A stretch of DNA of 64,000 nucleotides from Actinoplanes xinjiangensis (GTDB lineage Bacteria; Actinomycetota; Actinomycetes; Mycobacteriales; Micromonosporaceae), in contig NZ_QGGR01000004.1 of the NCBI RefSeq assembly GCF_003148685.1, positions 1 to 64,000 of the forward strand. Direction: 5' to 3'. Positions 1 to 8,700 of this stretch are shown piece after piece (the stretch's first letter is position 1; each line of letters opens with the position of its first letter). Under the pieces are notes generated by a model, which did not search any database, was not told the origin of the DNA, and was given only the letters and a program-made list of their open reading frames with translations. Position numbers and translations under genes: made by a program.

Positions 1-88
1 CGGTTACATTCCGAACCCGGTAGCTAAGCCCTCCAGCGCCGATGGTACTGCACTCGGGAGGGTGTGGGAGAGTAGGACGCCGCCGGAC
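1..88 (+). rRNA. rrf: 5S ribosomal RNA, 3' portion (cut by window start)
   Basis: The first bases match the conserved second half of bacterial 5S rRNA: the CCGAACCCGG segment followed by AAGCC-CTCCAGCGCCGATGG and the closing GGGAGAGTAGGACGCCGCC arm. About 30 bases at the 5' end are outside the window, so 16S and 23S genes should lie just upstream. The 3' end is set where the closing helix ends. A strong intrinsic terminator follows within about 15 bases, as expected for the last gene of an rRNA operon. Confidence 0.93.
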
Positions 89-100
89 TCAACGTAAGGA

Positions 101-136
101 AAGGCCCACCCGGGTAACGGGTGGGCCTTTTCTTTT
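101..136 (+). terminator. Intrinsic terminator of the rRNA operon
   Basis: AAGGCCCACCCG pairs with CGGGTGGGCCTT across a short GTAA loop, and the run TTTTCTTTTT follows directly. This is a classical Rho-independent terminator placed right after the 5S gene. Confidence 0.93.
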
Positions 137-151
137 TGTGCGGATTCGCCT

Positions 152-182
152 TTCTGAGGCCTGTGGAATGCAGGCCTCAGAA
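152..182 (-). terminator. Hairpin at the 3' end of the following minus-strand gene
   Basis: TTCTGAGGCCTG and CAGGCCTCAGAA form a perfect 12-bp stem with a 7-base loop, six bases beyond the stop of the minus-strand gene at 188-1018. There is no long U-run on the minus strand, so termination is inferred from placement and stem strength. It may act in both directions together with the rRNA terminator. Confidence 0.6.
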
Positions 183-187
183 GAAGT

Positions 188-1018
188 TCAGCCGCGGGTC
201 TGAATGGCGCTGCGAAGCTCGCGCATCAGCGGGGCGGCTTCAGCCTCGGTCCGGCTCGGGAACAGGGCCAGGGCGATGCTGCCGTGGTCGGCCCAGCCGC
301 AGACCGTCATGTCGCCGTCGGTGGAACGGGAGACGCCGCATTTCATGACTCCGCCGAAGTCGCCGGCGTCCACTTCCTGGAGACCGCTCACCGTGCCCTG
401 GTTGTCGTCCACCAGGTTGAAGGACGAGTCCAGGTCGCTTTCGGGCGACCACAGCAGAGTGGTTCCGCCGAAGAACAGAACGGACCTCTCGTCGCTGCTG
501 TTGTAGACGGCACCCACCGCCTTGTCCAGGGCGATCTCGGCGGACAGCGCGGACTGGAGATAGTCCGCGGTGGAGGTGGCCTGCTCACTGTCGTCGAGCG
601 ACAGGGCGCCGATCGTCGAGGGCGTGGACAGCGTGGTCTTCCGCTGAGTGTTGACCTGCCAGCCGAACCAGGCCAGCGTCGACGCGCCGGCAAGCGACAC
701 CACCAACAGGCTCGCCAGCACGACGGTACGCGCGGTGCGGGCCGGCGGCGGTGTCTCTGACTCGGCGTCCGGGCCGGTGAGGCTGAACGGTGCGTCACCG
801 TCGTCGGTCGCGCTGAGTTCGAGCGGGGCGTCGAGGCCCGACACGGGCGGTGACTCCGGGGCGTCAGGCTCCAGCAAAGGGGCGCCCGGCTCGACGGGAC
901 GGGCGGCAGGCTCGACGGGAGGAGCGGCAGGGGCCCCGGAAGCGGGATCCTCGGTGCGGTCGGGGACGTCGTCCGCTGGGGTGGCGGAAGAGGAAGTGTG
1001 CTGGCCGCGATCCGACAT
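188..1018 (-). CDS. Single-TM membrane protein with conserved extracytoplasmic domain, unknown function
   Basis: 276 residues. The first about 95 are Pro/Ala/Glu-rich and probably disordered. One membrane segment follows (about 98-120, TVVLASLLVVSLAGASTLAW), then a globular C-terminal domain of about 150 residues predicted outside the cell. I do not recognise a named family. The domain clearly resembles the C-terminus of the protein at 18816-20210: both have D-x-G-D/E-FG, a CG pair, then C-x-WADHGS, with two cysteines in register that could form a disulfide. The gene stands alone, between the rRNA operon terminator and valS on the opposite strand. The start is the first ATG after an in-frame open region and is reasonably secure. 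Function is unknown. Confidence 0.8.
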   Translation of the reverse strand: MSDRGQHTSSSATPADDVPDRTEDPASGAPAAPPVEPAARPVEPGAPLLEPDAPESPPVSGLDAPLELSATDDGDAPFSLTGPDAESETPPPARTARTVVLASLLVVSLAGASTLAWFGWQVNTQRKTTLSTPSTIGALSLDDSEQATSTADYLQSALSAEIALDKAVGAVYNSSDERSVLFFGGTTLLWSPESDLDSSFNLVDDNQGTVSGLQEVDAGDFGGVMKCGVSRSTDGDMTVCGWADHGSIALALFPSRTEAEAAPLMRELRSAIQTRG

Positions 1019-1264
1019 CAGGCGAGCCTATCGCGCGGGCACGAGCGAGGCCGTTCGCCCGAGCGGTGAGTCATGACGTCGTGGTACCGGTCGGGGTACG
1101 CGACGTACAAGTACCTCCCGCCACCGACAGCTGTCCCGAGTCGGGGCGGCTGTGGACCCGACGGCGCAGTGGCGGGACACGGCGAAAGGGAGCCGTGAAC
1201 CGGACGGCGGCGGGCCGGGATCCTACGGAGGAGGTGCGAATTCGGTGTGGTCGGCGGGGCTCCG

Positions 1265-1276
1265 TAGACTTGTCGG
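1265..1276 (+). promoter_or_regulatory. Leaderless-type -10 element for valS
   Basis: TAGACT lies six bases upstream of the GTG start of valS and no Shine-Dalgarno sequence precedes that GTG. The spacing would put the transcription start at or next to the start codon, the arrangement common for leaderless actinobacterial mRNAs. The 260-bp gap upstream holds no T-box motif. Confidence 0.55.
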
Positions 1277-3916
1277 GTGACCGATGCGACCGAAACCCGT
1301 ACCCCCGACAGCCGGCCCACCGGTGGACTCTCCGCTCAGTACCAGCCGGGCGAGGTAGAGCAGCGGCGGTACGAGCGTTGGGTATCGGAGGGCTACTTCA
1401 CCGCGGACCCGAAGAGTGACAAGCCGCCCTTCACCATCGTGATCCCGCCACCGAACGTGACCGGATCCCTGCACGTGGGCCACGCCCTCGACCACACGAT
1501 CCAGGACACCCTGGTGCGTCTGAAGCGGATGCAGGGTTTCGAGGTGCTGTGGCTGCCCGGCATGGACCACGCCGGCATCGCCACGCAGAACGTCGTGGAG
1601 CGGCAGCTCGCCGCCCAGCAGCTGTCCCGGCACGACCTCGGACGTGAGGCGTTCGTGCAGCGGGTCTGGGAGTGGAAGGCCGAGTCCGGCGGCGCGATCC
1701 TGGGCCAGATGAAGCGGCTCGGCGACTCCGTCGACTGGTCCCGCGAGCGTTTCACCATGGACGAGGGCCTCTCCCGCGCCGTCCAGACGATCTTCAAGCG
1801 GATGTACGACGACGGTCTGATCTACCGGGCCAACCGGATCATCAACTGGTGCCCGCGCTGTCTGACCGCTCTCAGCGACATCGAGGTGGAGCACAGCGAC
1901 GACGAGGGTGAGCTGGTCTCGATCCGTTACGGCGAGGGGGAGAACTCGATCGTCGTCGCCACCACGCGTGCCGAGACGATGCTCGGTGACACCGCGGTGG
2001 CCGTGCACCCCGACGACGAGCGCTACAAGCACCTGGTCGGCACCGAGGTGGAGCTGCCGCTGACCGGCCGCCGGATCCCGATCGTCGCCGACGAGCACGT
2101 CGACCCGTCCTTCGGGACCGGTGCGGTGAAGGTGACGCCGGCCCATGACCCGAACGACTTCGAGATCGGGCAGCGGCACAACCTGCCCAGTCCGGCGATC
2201 ATGGACGAGCGGGCGATCATCACCGTACCCGGGCCGTTTCAAGGTCTTGATCGTTATGAGGCGCGTCCGGCGATCGTCGCCGCGCTGCGTGAGCAGGGCC
2301 GGATCGTCGCGGAGAAGCGGCCCTACGTGCACTCGGTGGGCCACTGCTCGCGGTGCAAGACGACCGTCGAGCCGCGGCTGTCGCTCCAGTGGTTCGTCAG
2401 CACCGGGCCGCTCGCGAAGGCGGCCGGCGACGCGGTGCGCGACGGCCGGGTGAAGATCGAGCCGGCGGAGCTGTCCAAGCGCTACTTCGCCTGGGTCGAC
2501 AACATGCACGACTGGTGCATCTCGCGTCAGCTGTGGTGGGGTCACCGCATCCCGGTGTGGTACGGACCGGACGGCCAGATCGTCTGCGTCGGCCCGGACG
2601 AGCAGCCGCCGTCCGGTGAGGGCTGGCGCCAGGACGAGGACGTGCTGGACACCTGGTTCTCCTCGGGCCTGTGGCCGTTCTCCACGCTGGGCTGGCCGGA
2701 GCAGACCGCCGACCTGGAGAAGTTCTACCCGACCAGCGTGCTGGTGACCGGGTACGACATCCTGTTCTTCTGGGTCGCCCGGATGATGATGTTCGGGCTG
2801 TACGCGATGGACGGCAAGCAGCCGTTCGACGTGGTCAACCTGCACGGCATGGTCCGTGACCAGTACGGCAAGAAGATGTCGAAGTCGTTCGGCAACGTCG
2901 TCGACCCGCTGGACTGGATCGACCGGTACGGCGCCGACGCCACCCGCTTCACGCTGGCCCGCGGCGCCAACCCCGGCTCCGACGTGCCGATCAGCGAGGA
3001 GTGGTGCCAGGGCTCCCGCAACTTCTGCAACAAGCTGTGGAACGCGACCCGCTTCGCCCTGATGAACGGCGCGACGGTCGACGGCCCGCTCCCGGACCCC
3101 GCGGAACTCTCCGCCATCGACAAGTGGGTCCTCTCCCGCCTTCAGCATGTGACCGCGGAGGTCGACGGCTACTTCGCCGCCTACGAGTACGCGAAGGTCT
3201 GTGACGCCCTCTACCACTTCGCGTGGGACGACGTCTGCGACTGGTACCTGGAGCTGAGCAAGCCGGTGCTGGCCTCGGACACGCCGGAGGCGGCCCGCAG
3301 CCGGCGCGTCCTCGGGCACGTGCTCGACCAGCTGCTGCGTCTGCTGCACCCGGTCATCCCGTTCGTCACCGAGGAGCTGTGGATCGCGCTGACCGGTGGC
3401 GAGACCGTGATGACGGCCGCGTGGCCCACCGTCGACCAGACGCTGATCGACGACGCCGCCGAGGAGGAGCTGGCCGCCCTCCAGAAGGTCGTCACCGAGG
3501 TCCGGCGGTTCCGGTCCGACCAGGGCCTCAAGCCGAGCCAGCGGGTGACCGCCGCGCTCACCGGCCTCGGCAACGTCGGCATCGACACGCATGAGCCGCT
3601 GATCCGGTCGCTGGCCCGGCTCGACACGCCCGGCGACGACTTCACCACCACCGCCACCCTCACGGTGACCGGCGGCATCACGGTCGACCTGGACACGCGC
3701 GGCGCCATCGACGTGGCCGCCGAGCGGGCCCGCCTGGAGAAGGACCGGGCCGCCGCCGAGAAGGAGGCCACCCAGTGCCGGGCCAAGCTCGGCAACGAGG
3801 CGTTCGTCGGAAAGGCCCCGGAGCAGGTGGTCGCGAAGATCAAGGACCGTCTGGCGGCTGCCGAGGCGGATCTGGTCCGGATCGCGGCCGCTCTCGAGGC
3901 ATTGCCGGCCGGCTGA
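1277..3916 (+). CDS. valS: Valyl-tRNA synthetase
   Basis: 879 residues, the usual length for bacterial ValRS. It charges tRNA-Val with valine in the cytoplasm and edits mischarged threonine. Class I signatures are present: [14 protein letters not shown] near residue 60 (the HIGH motif read as HVGH) and KKMSKS near 533. The [17 protein letters not shown] block and the CP1 editing insert lie between them, and an anticodon-binding domain and C-terminal coiled coil ([14 protein letters not shown]) follow. Translation starts at GTG, probably leaderless. folC follows 41 bases downstream in the same direction, the standard actinobacterial order valS-folC. Confidence 0.97.
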   Translation: MTDATETRTPDSRPTGGLSAQYQPGEVEQRRYERWVSEGYFTADPKSDKPPFTIVIPPPNVTGSLHVGHALDHTIQDTLVRLKRMQGFEVLWLPGMDHAGIATQNVVERQLAAQQLSRHDLGREAFVQRVWEWKAESGGAILGQMKRLGDSVDWSRERFTMDEGLSRAVQTIFKRMYDDGLIYRANRIINWCPRCLTALSDIEVEHSDDEGELVSIRYGEGENSIVVATTRAETMLGDTAVAVHPDDERYKHLVGTEVELPLTGRRIPIVADEHVDPSFGTGAVKVTPAHDPNDFEIGQRHNLPSPAIMDERAIITVPGPFQGLDRYEARPAIVAALREQGRIVAEKRPYVHSVGHCSRCKTTVEPRLSLQWFVSTGPLAKAAGDAVRDGRVKIEPAELSKRYFAWVDNMHDWCISRQLWWGHRIPVWYGPDGQIVCVGPDEQPPSGEGWRQDEDVLDTWFSSGLWPFSTLGWPEQTADLEKFYPTSVLVTGYDILFFWVARMMMFGLYAMDGKQPFDVVNLHGMVRDQYGKKMSKSFGNVVDPLDWIDRYGADATRFTLARGANPGSDVPISEEWCQGSRNFCNKLWNATRFALMNGATVDGPLPDPAELSAIDKWVLSRLQHVTAEVDGYFAAYEYAKVCDALYHFAWDDVCDWYLELSKPVLASDTPEAARSRRVLGHVLDQLLRLLHPVIPFVTEELWIALTGGETVMTAAWPTVDQTLIDDAAEEELAALQKVVTEVRRFRSDQGLKPSQRVTAALTGLGNVGIDTHEPLIRSLARLDTPGDDFTTTATLTVTGGITVDLDTRGAIDVAAERARLEKDRAAAEKEATQCRAKLGNEAFVGKAPEQVVAKIKDRLAAAEADLVRIAAALEALPAG

Positions 3917-3957
3917 CCGCTCACCAGCGATCAGCGGCCGATAGAGAAAGCGACAGC

Positions 3958-5283
3958 ATGAGCGAGTACGAAGAGGTCGAGGCCGCGCTGGACAACCGCG
4001 GCTTCACCCGCATGGTCTTCGACATGCAGAAGATCCGGGACCTGGTGGACGTGCTGGGCACCCCGCAGCGGGCCTACCCGGCCATCCACCTGACCGGTAC
4101 CAACGGCAAGACCAGCACAGCCCGCATGATCGACGCGCTGCTCCAGGCGCACGGGCTGCACACCGGCCGCTACACCAGCCCGCACCTGGAGACCGTCCGC
4201 GAGCGGATCAGCCTGGACGGTGAGCCGCTCTCCGAGGAGGGTTTCGTCGCCACGTACAACGACGTGGCGCCGCTGGCCGAGCTGATCGACGCGCGCAACC
4301 CGGAACCGCTGACCTACTTCGACATGACGACCGCCATGGCGTACGCGGCGTTCGCCGACGCCCCGGTCGACATCGCCGTCGTCGAAGTCGGTCTCGGCGG
4401 CGAGGAGGACGCCACCAACGTCATCGAGGCCGGCGTGTGCGTGCTCACCCCGATCGGGCTAGACCACACCGAATGGCTCGGCGACACCATCGAGGACATC
4501 GCCTGGCACAAGGTCGGCATCATCCACCAGGGCGCCACGGTGGTCACCGCGTTGCAGACCGAGGAGGCCATGCGGCCGATCCTGGAACGCTGCGCGGACA
4601 TGGGCGCCACCCTCGCCCGGGAGGGCAACGAGTTCGGTGTCGTCCACCGGGCCCAGGCGGTCGGCGGGCAGGTGCTCACCCTTCAGGGCCTCGGCGGCGT
4701 CTACGACGAGATCTTCCTGCCGCTCTTCGGCGCCCACCAGGCACAGAACGCCGCGATCGCACTCGCCGCGGTCGAAGCGTTCCTCGGCGCCGGCCCCGGC
4801 AAGCAGCTCGAAGCCGACCTGGTCCGCGAAGGGTTCGCCCGGGTCGACTCGCCCGGCCGGCTGGAACGCGTCCGCAGCGCGCCGACGATCCTGCTCGACG
4901 GCGCGCACAACCCGCACGGCATGACCGCCACCGTCGCCGCGCTGGAGGAGGAGTTCACCTTCCGGCACCTCGTCGCGGTGCTGTCGGTCCTCGGCGACAA
5001 GGACGTGACCGGCATGCTCGAACTGCTCGAACCGGTCGTCGCCCGGCTCGTGGTGACCCAGAACAGCTCGCCGCGCGCCCTGTCGGCCGTCGAACTGGGC
5101 CGCCTGGCGATGGAGGTGTTCGGCGAGGACCGGGTGACCGTCACCTCGGACATGCCGGACGCCATCGAAGAAGCCGTCGTCCAGGCCGAAGAGGACGCGT
5201 CCGGCGAGCTCAGCGGTGTCGGCGTACTGATCACCGGCTCGGTGGTGACCGTCGCCGACGCGCGGAAACTGCTCAAACGATGA
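3958..5283 (+). CDS. folC: Folylpolyglutamate synthase / dihydrofolate synthase
   Basis: 441 residues. It adds L-glutamate to dihydropteroate and to folates using ATP, the Mur-ligase-like step that makes and retains folate. The N-terminal P-loop is HLTGTNGKTSTARM near residue 46, followed by TSPHLETVRERI, and HNPHG in the C-terminal domain is the family motif. The open frame runs further upstream inside valS, but the ATG at 3958 begins the conserved protein and lies 41 bases after the valS stop. The stop overlaps the start of the next gene by four bases, so the two are translationally coupled. Confidence 0.96.
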   Translation: MSEYEEVEAALDNRGFTRMVFDMQKIRDLVDVLGTPQRAYPAIHLTGTNGKTSTARMIDALLQAHGLHTGRYTSPHLETVRERISLDGEPLSEEGFVATYNDVAPLAELIDARNPEPLTYFDMTTAMAYAAFADAPVDIAVVEVGLGGEEDATNVIEAGVCVLTPIGLDHTEWLGDTIEDIAWHKVGIIHQGATVVTALQTEEAMRPILERCADMGATLAREGNEFGVVHRAQAVGGQVLTLQGLGGVYDEIFLPLFGAHQAQNAAIALAAVEAFLGAGPGKQLEADLVREGFARVDSPGRLERVRSAPTILLDGAHNPHGMTATVAALEEEFTFRHLVAVLSVLGDKDVTGMLELLEPVVARLVVTQNSSPRALSAVELGRLAMEVFGEDRVTVTSDMPDAIEEAVVQAEEDASGELSGVGVLITGSVVTVADARKLLKR

Positions 5284-5675
5284 CCGGTCCGGAGGAGGAC
5301 GCGACGCCGGCCGAGAGCACGCCGACAGCCGCGCCGCGGCGTTCCGGTCTCAAGAATCCACAGGCAGCGGTACGAGGACTCGGCGCCGGAACACTGGTGC
5401 TGGAGGTGATCGTGCTGCTGCTGACGATCGCGCCACTGACCGTGATCGCGGGGGACCGCAAAGGCCCGGCGATCACGGCGGTGCTCGTCGCCACGGTGCT
5501 GGCGATCGTGCTCGCGGGGTCCATGAAACGCGACTGGGCGTGGACCGCCGGGGCCGTACTTCAGGGCCTGCTGCTGGCCGGCGGTTTCCTGCACTGGACA
5601 CTGGCGGCCGTCGGGGTGATCTTCGGGCTCACCTGGGCGTACGCCATGCATGTCCGTCGAAGCATCCTCGGGTGA
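5280..5675 (+). CDS. DUF4233 small membrane protein
   Basis: 131 residues with a polar N-terminus of about 35 and three to four hydrophobic helices (for example VLEVIVLLLTIAPLTVIAG and ITAVLVATVLAIVLAG). It matches the actinobacterial DUF4233 family found between folC and ndk. The ATG overlaps the folC stop (ATGA). The function of the family is not established. Its fixed position next to folC suggests co-expression but does not define a role. A strong terminator follows, ending this transcript. Confidence 0.85.
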   Translation: MTGPEEDATPAESTPTAAPRRSGLKNPQAAVRGLGAGTLVLEVIVLLLTIAPLTVIAGDRKGPAITAVLVATVLAIVLAGSMKRDWAWTAGAVLQGLLLAGGFLHWTLAAVGVIFGLTWAYAMHVRRSILG

Positions 5676-5677
5676 CG

Positions 5678-5713
5678 AAAAGGGCGGCCGGAGATCCGGC
5701 CGCCCTTTCTTTT
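5678..5713 (+). terminator. Intrinsic terminator of the valS-folC-DUF4233 unit
   Basis: AAAGGGCGGCCGGA pairs with TCCGGCCGCCCTTT, followed by CTTTT. Because the stem is flanked by A-rich sequence upstream, it can also terminate the converging minus-strand gene ending at 5724. Confidence 0.9.
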
Positions 5714-5723
5714 GACCCACTGC

Positions 5724-8700
5724 TCAGAGGATCGCCCGCCATTGGGTTATCGCGATGTTGTGGTTGTCCGGATCGCGGAACGTCGCCGACCACAGCTCCA
5801 GCTTGTCGCCGCGATTGACCGGCCGGGGTGAGTGGACGAACTTGACGCCCTTCTCCCGCAACTCGGCGTGGACCGCCTCGATGTCGCCGACCTCCAGGTT
5901 GAGGTAGATCAGGCGCCCCGCCTCGGCGGTCAGATTGTGCACGGTCCGCAGCACCAGCCGGGTGTCGCCGGACGCCAGCACCGCGCTGCCGTCACCATTG
6001 TCGATCTCGTGGAAACCGAGGATGTCCCGGTAGAACTCCATCGACCGTCCCAGGTCGGTGACGAGCACCGTGATACCGACCCCGTGGATCGAGCCGGCGG
6101 TGGCCGGCCGGGCGCTCGGGTAACCGGTGATCACGTCACCGGCGTGCTCGTCGGGACGGCCGCTGAAGTCGCCCCACGGGCCGCTGCGGCGCTGTTCGCC
6201 GCCCTCGGCGCCCCGCTCCTGGCCCGCGCTGGGCTGGCCCTGACGCGTGCCGGGTCGTTCCTGGCTCGGGCCGGGTCGCTCCTGGCTCGGGCCGGGCTGT
6301 TCCTGGCCCGCGTTGCGCTGGCCGTGGATGGGGCGGGGCTGTTCCTGACCCGCGCCGGGCTGTTCCTGACCCGCGCTGGGCCGGCCGTGGATGGGGCTGG
6401 GCTGATCCTGACTCGTGCCGGACTGTTCACCCTCTGTGCCGGCCCGCTCCTGGTGGGTGCTGGGCTGCTGGGTGCCCGCGCCAGGGCGCTCCTGGCCCCT
6501 GCCCGGTGCCGGGATGTCGTCGAGGTGTGAAGTCGGGAACGCGTCGGGGGAGACCGCGGCACGGCCCACGGCGACCCCCAGAATGCCGTCACGTAGCGCG
6601 GACGGGCGCGGGATCTCCTCGGCGGGCCGGGCCATGATGCCCTCTGCGCGGGCGGCGGCCGCCTGCGGCTCGTCCTCCGGTGGGGGCGTCGGATCCGCAT
6701 CGATCGGCACGGTGTGGCCGCGCAACGGGAAGTTATCGAGCGGGATGTCGATCTGGTCGATACCGGGCCGGGGTGCGGGGCGCGGGGTGGGCGGGGGGGC
6801 GCTCGGGAACGGGCGATCCGGTTCCGGGGCGGTCGGCGGTGGTGCCACCGGCGACGGCGTCGACGCCGCGTACGAGGGGGTGGGCTCCGGGCGCGGCGGC
6901 GCAGAGGGTGCCGACTGCGAGCGGGCCTGCTCGGCGTCTTCCGTCTCGAACGACTCCGTCTCCTCACCGGGCTGCGCGAAGAAACGGGTCCGGCTGCCCA
7001 ACGGCCGGGTCTCGACGTCCGGCGGAACCGTCGAAGCCGCCTGCCGCGCCGCCGAACCGTGGGCCGGTGCCCACCGATCCTCGTCGTCCGGAGCCGACTG
7101 GACGGGCGTGGGTCGGGTGGGCTCGGGCCGGGCGGGCTCAGACCGGGCGGGCGAGGGCTGCACCCAAGCGGATCCAGCCGGCGTCGAGCCTGGTTGCTGC
7201 CTGAGGGCGTCAGCCGTTGCGGGGCCGGATCGGGTCTGGGCCGTTTCGGTCGGCGCCGGCCCCGACTGCGCCTGAGCTGTGCTGGTCGGAGGCGGGTCGG
7301 CCTGCTGCCGAACGTTGTCAGCCGGCGCGGGTCCGGCCTGCCGAACGTTGTCGGCTGGCGTGGGTGCGGGCTGCCGAAGGTTGTCGGCTGGCGTGGGTGC
7401 GGCCTGCCGAACGTTGTCGGCTGGCGTGGGTGCGGCCTGCCGAACGTTGTCGGCTGGCGTGGGTGCGGGCTGCCGACGGCCTGTCTCGGCCGGCTCTGAG
7501 CCGGGTTCTGGGGCCGGCGAGACAGGACGGTTCGGGGCTGCCCAGCGCTCGTCAGCGGAGGCCGGCGAGCGGGGCGACGGGGTCGGCCGGGCCTCCGGGG
7601 TCGAGGAGGCCGGGGACTCGGGCGGGCGGGCCCAGGCGTTCTGCTCATGGGTGCCGGTGCCCGGCCGGGCGGAACGGGACGGGGCCGGGGGCGGCGGAGC
7701 GGCGTGGCCGGGGCGCGCGGCCGGCGGAGGTGGCGGGGTCGGTGCGTCCGCACGGCGTGCCGTCGGTGGTGGCGGCGGTGTGAGGCCCGGTTCGCGCGCG
7801 CCGGCCCGCGACGACCGGCCCGCCGGCGAGACGGGGTCGATCGGCCCGGTGGTGCGGCCCGCCGGAGAGATCGGGTCGGCGGAGCGGCCCGCCGGCGAGA
7901 CCGGCTCGGCCGATCCGGTGCGGCGGCCTGCCGGTGACACCGGATCGACCGGCCTGCGGGGACGGTCGTCGGTGTATCCGGTGGTGTGGGCTGCGGGTGA
8001 GGTGGGGTTGGCCGTGCCGGTCGTGCGGTCGTCGGTGAATGCGGTGGTGCGGGGTGCCGGTGAGGTGGGGTTCGCCGTGCCGGTGATGCGGTCGTCGGTG
8101 TATCCGGTGGCGCGGGCAGCGGATGTGGTCGAATCCCCGGAGCGGGTGTCCGGCTCGGGACGGACATCGGTGGCTGTACCGGCAGAGCCGGTCACGGGGC
8201 CCTCCGGAGCGTCCTGAGTCGGGATGCCCGCGGTGGTGGGGCCGCTTCGGCTGGTGTGTTCGGTGGATTCCCGGCCGGTGGATCTGATGCGGCCGTGGGT
8301 GCTCTGCGCCGGGATCGGAGAGACCGGGCTGGTGGGTGGGCCGTCCAGGTCCAGGTCGATGTCGATGGCCGGGTCGGGGCGGGACTCGGTGGACGTGCGC
8401 TGTGCCGGGGGCACCTGGCCGGACGTCTGCGTCGCGGTGGTCGTGGTTGCGGTCGGTGAGGCTTCGGCCGTACCGGATGGGGTGTCTCGTTCGGCCGTCG
8501 CGGTGGCTGAGGCGCCTCGCGGGCGTGGGCTCGGGCGGGAACCCGGCGGGCGGCCGGAGGCCGAACCGGACGCGGGCCATGAGCCGGACGCCGGGCCCGG
8601 ACCCGTGCTCGGCGGGGCGTCGCCCTGTGGAGAGGTGACGAACGCCGCAGTGGTGCGGGCCGCCGTCTCCGGCTCGGCCGCACCGAACGACCGCGGGCTG

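Noticed and set aside
1019..1264. T-box or other riboswitch before valS
   Set aside because: No GGTGGNACCGCG core and no ribosome site; the gene appears leaderless.
1223..3592. Long minus-strand open frame opposite valS (789 codons)
   Set aside because: It mirrors the codon-position GC of valS; its product is Val/Asp/Gly-rich without motifs, and valS is intact.
4437..5279. Longer start for the DUF4233 gene inside folC
   Set aside because: The upstream part is an Arg/Pro-rich shadow of folC; the ATG at 5280 overlaps the folC stop and starts the membrane protein.
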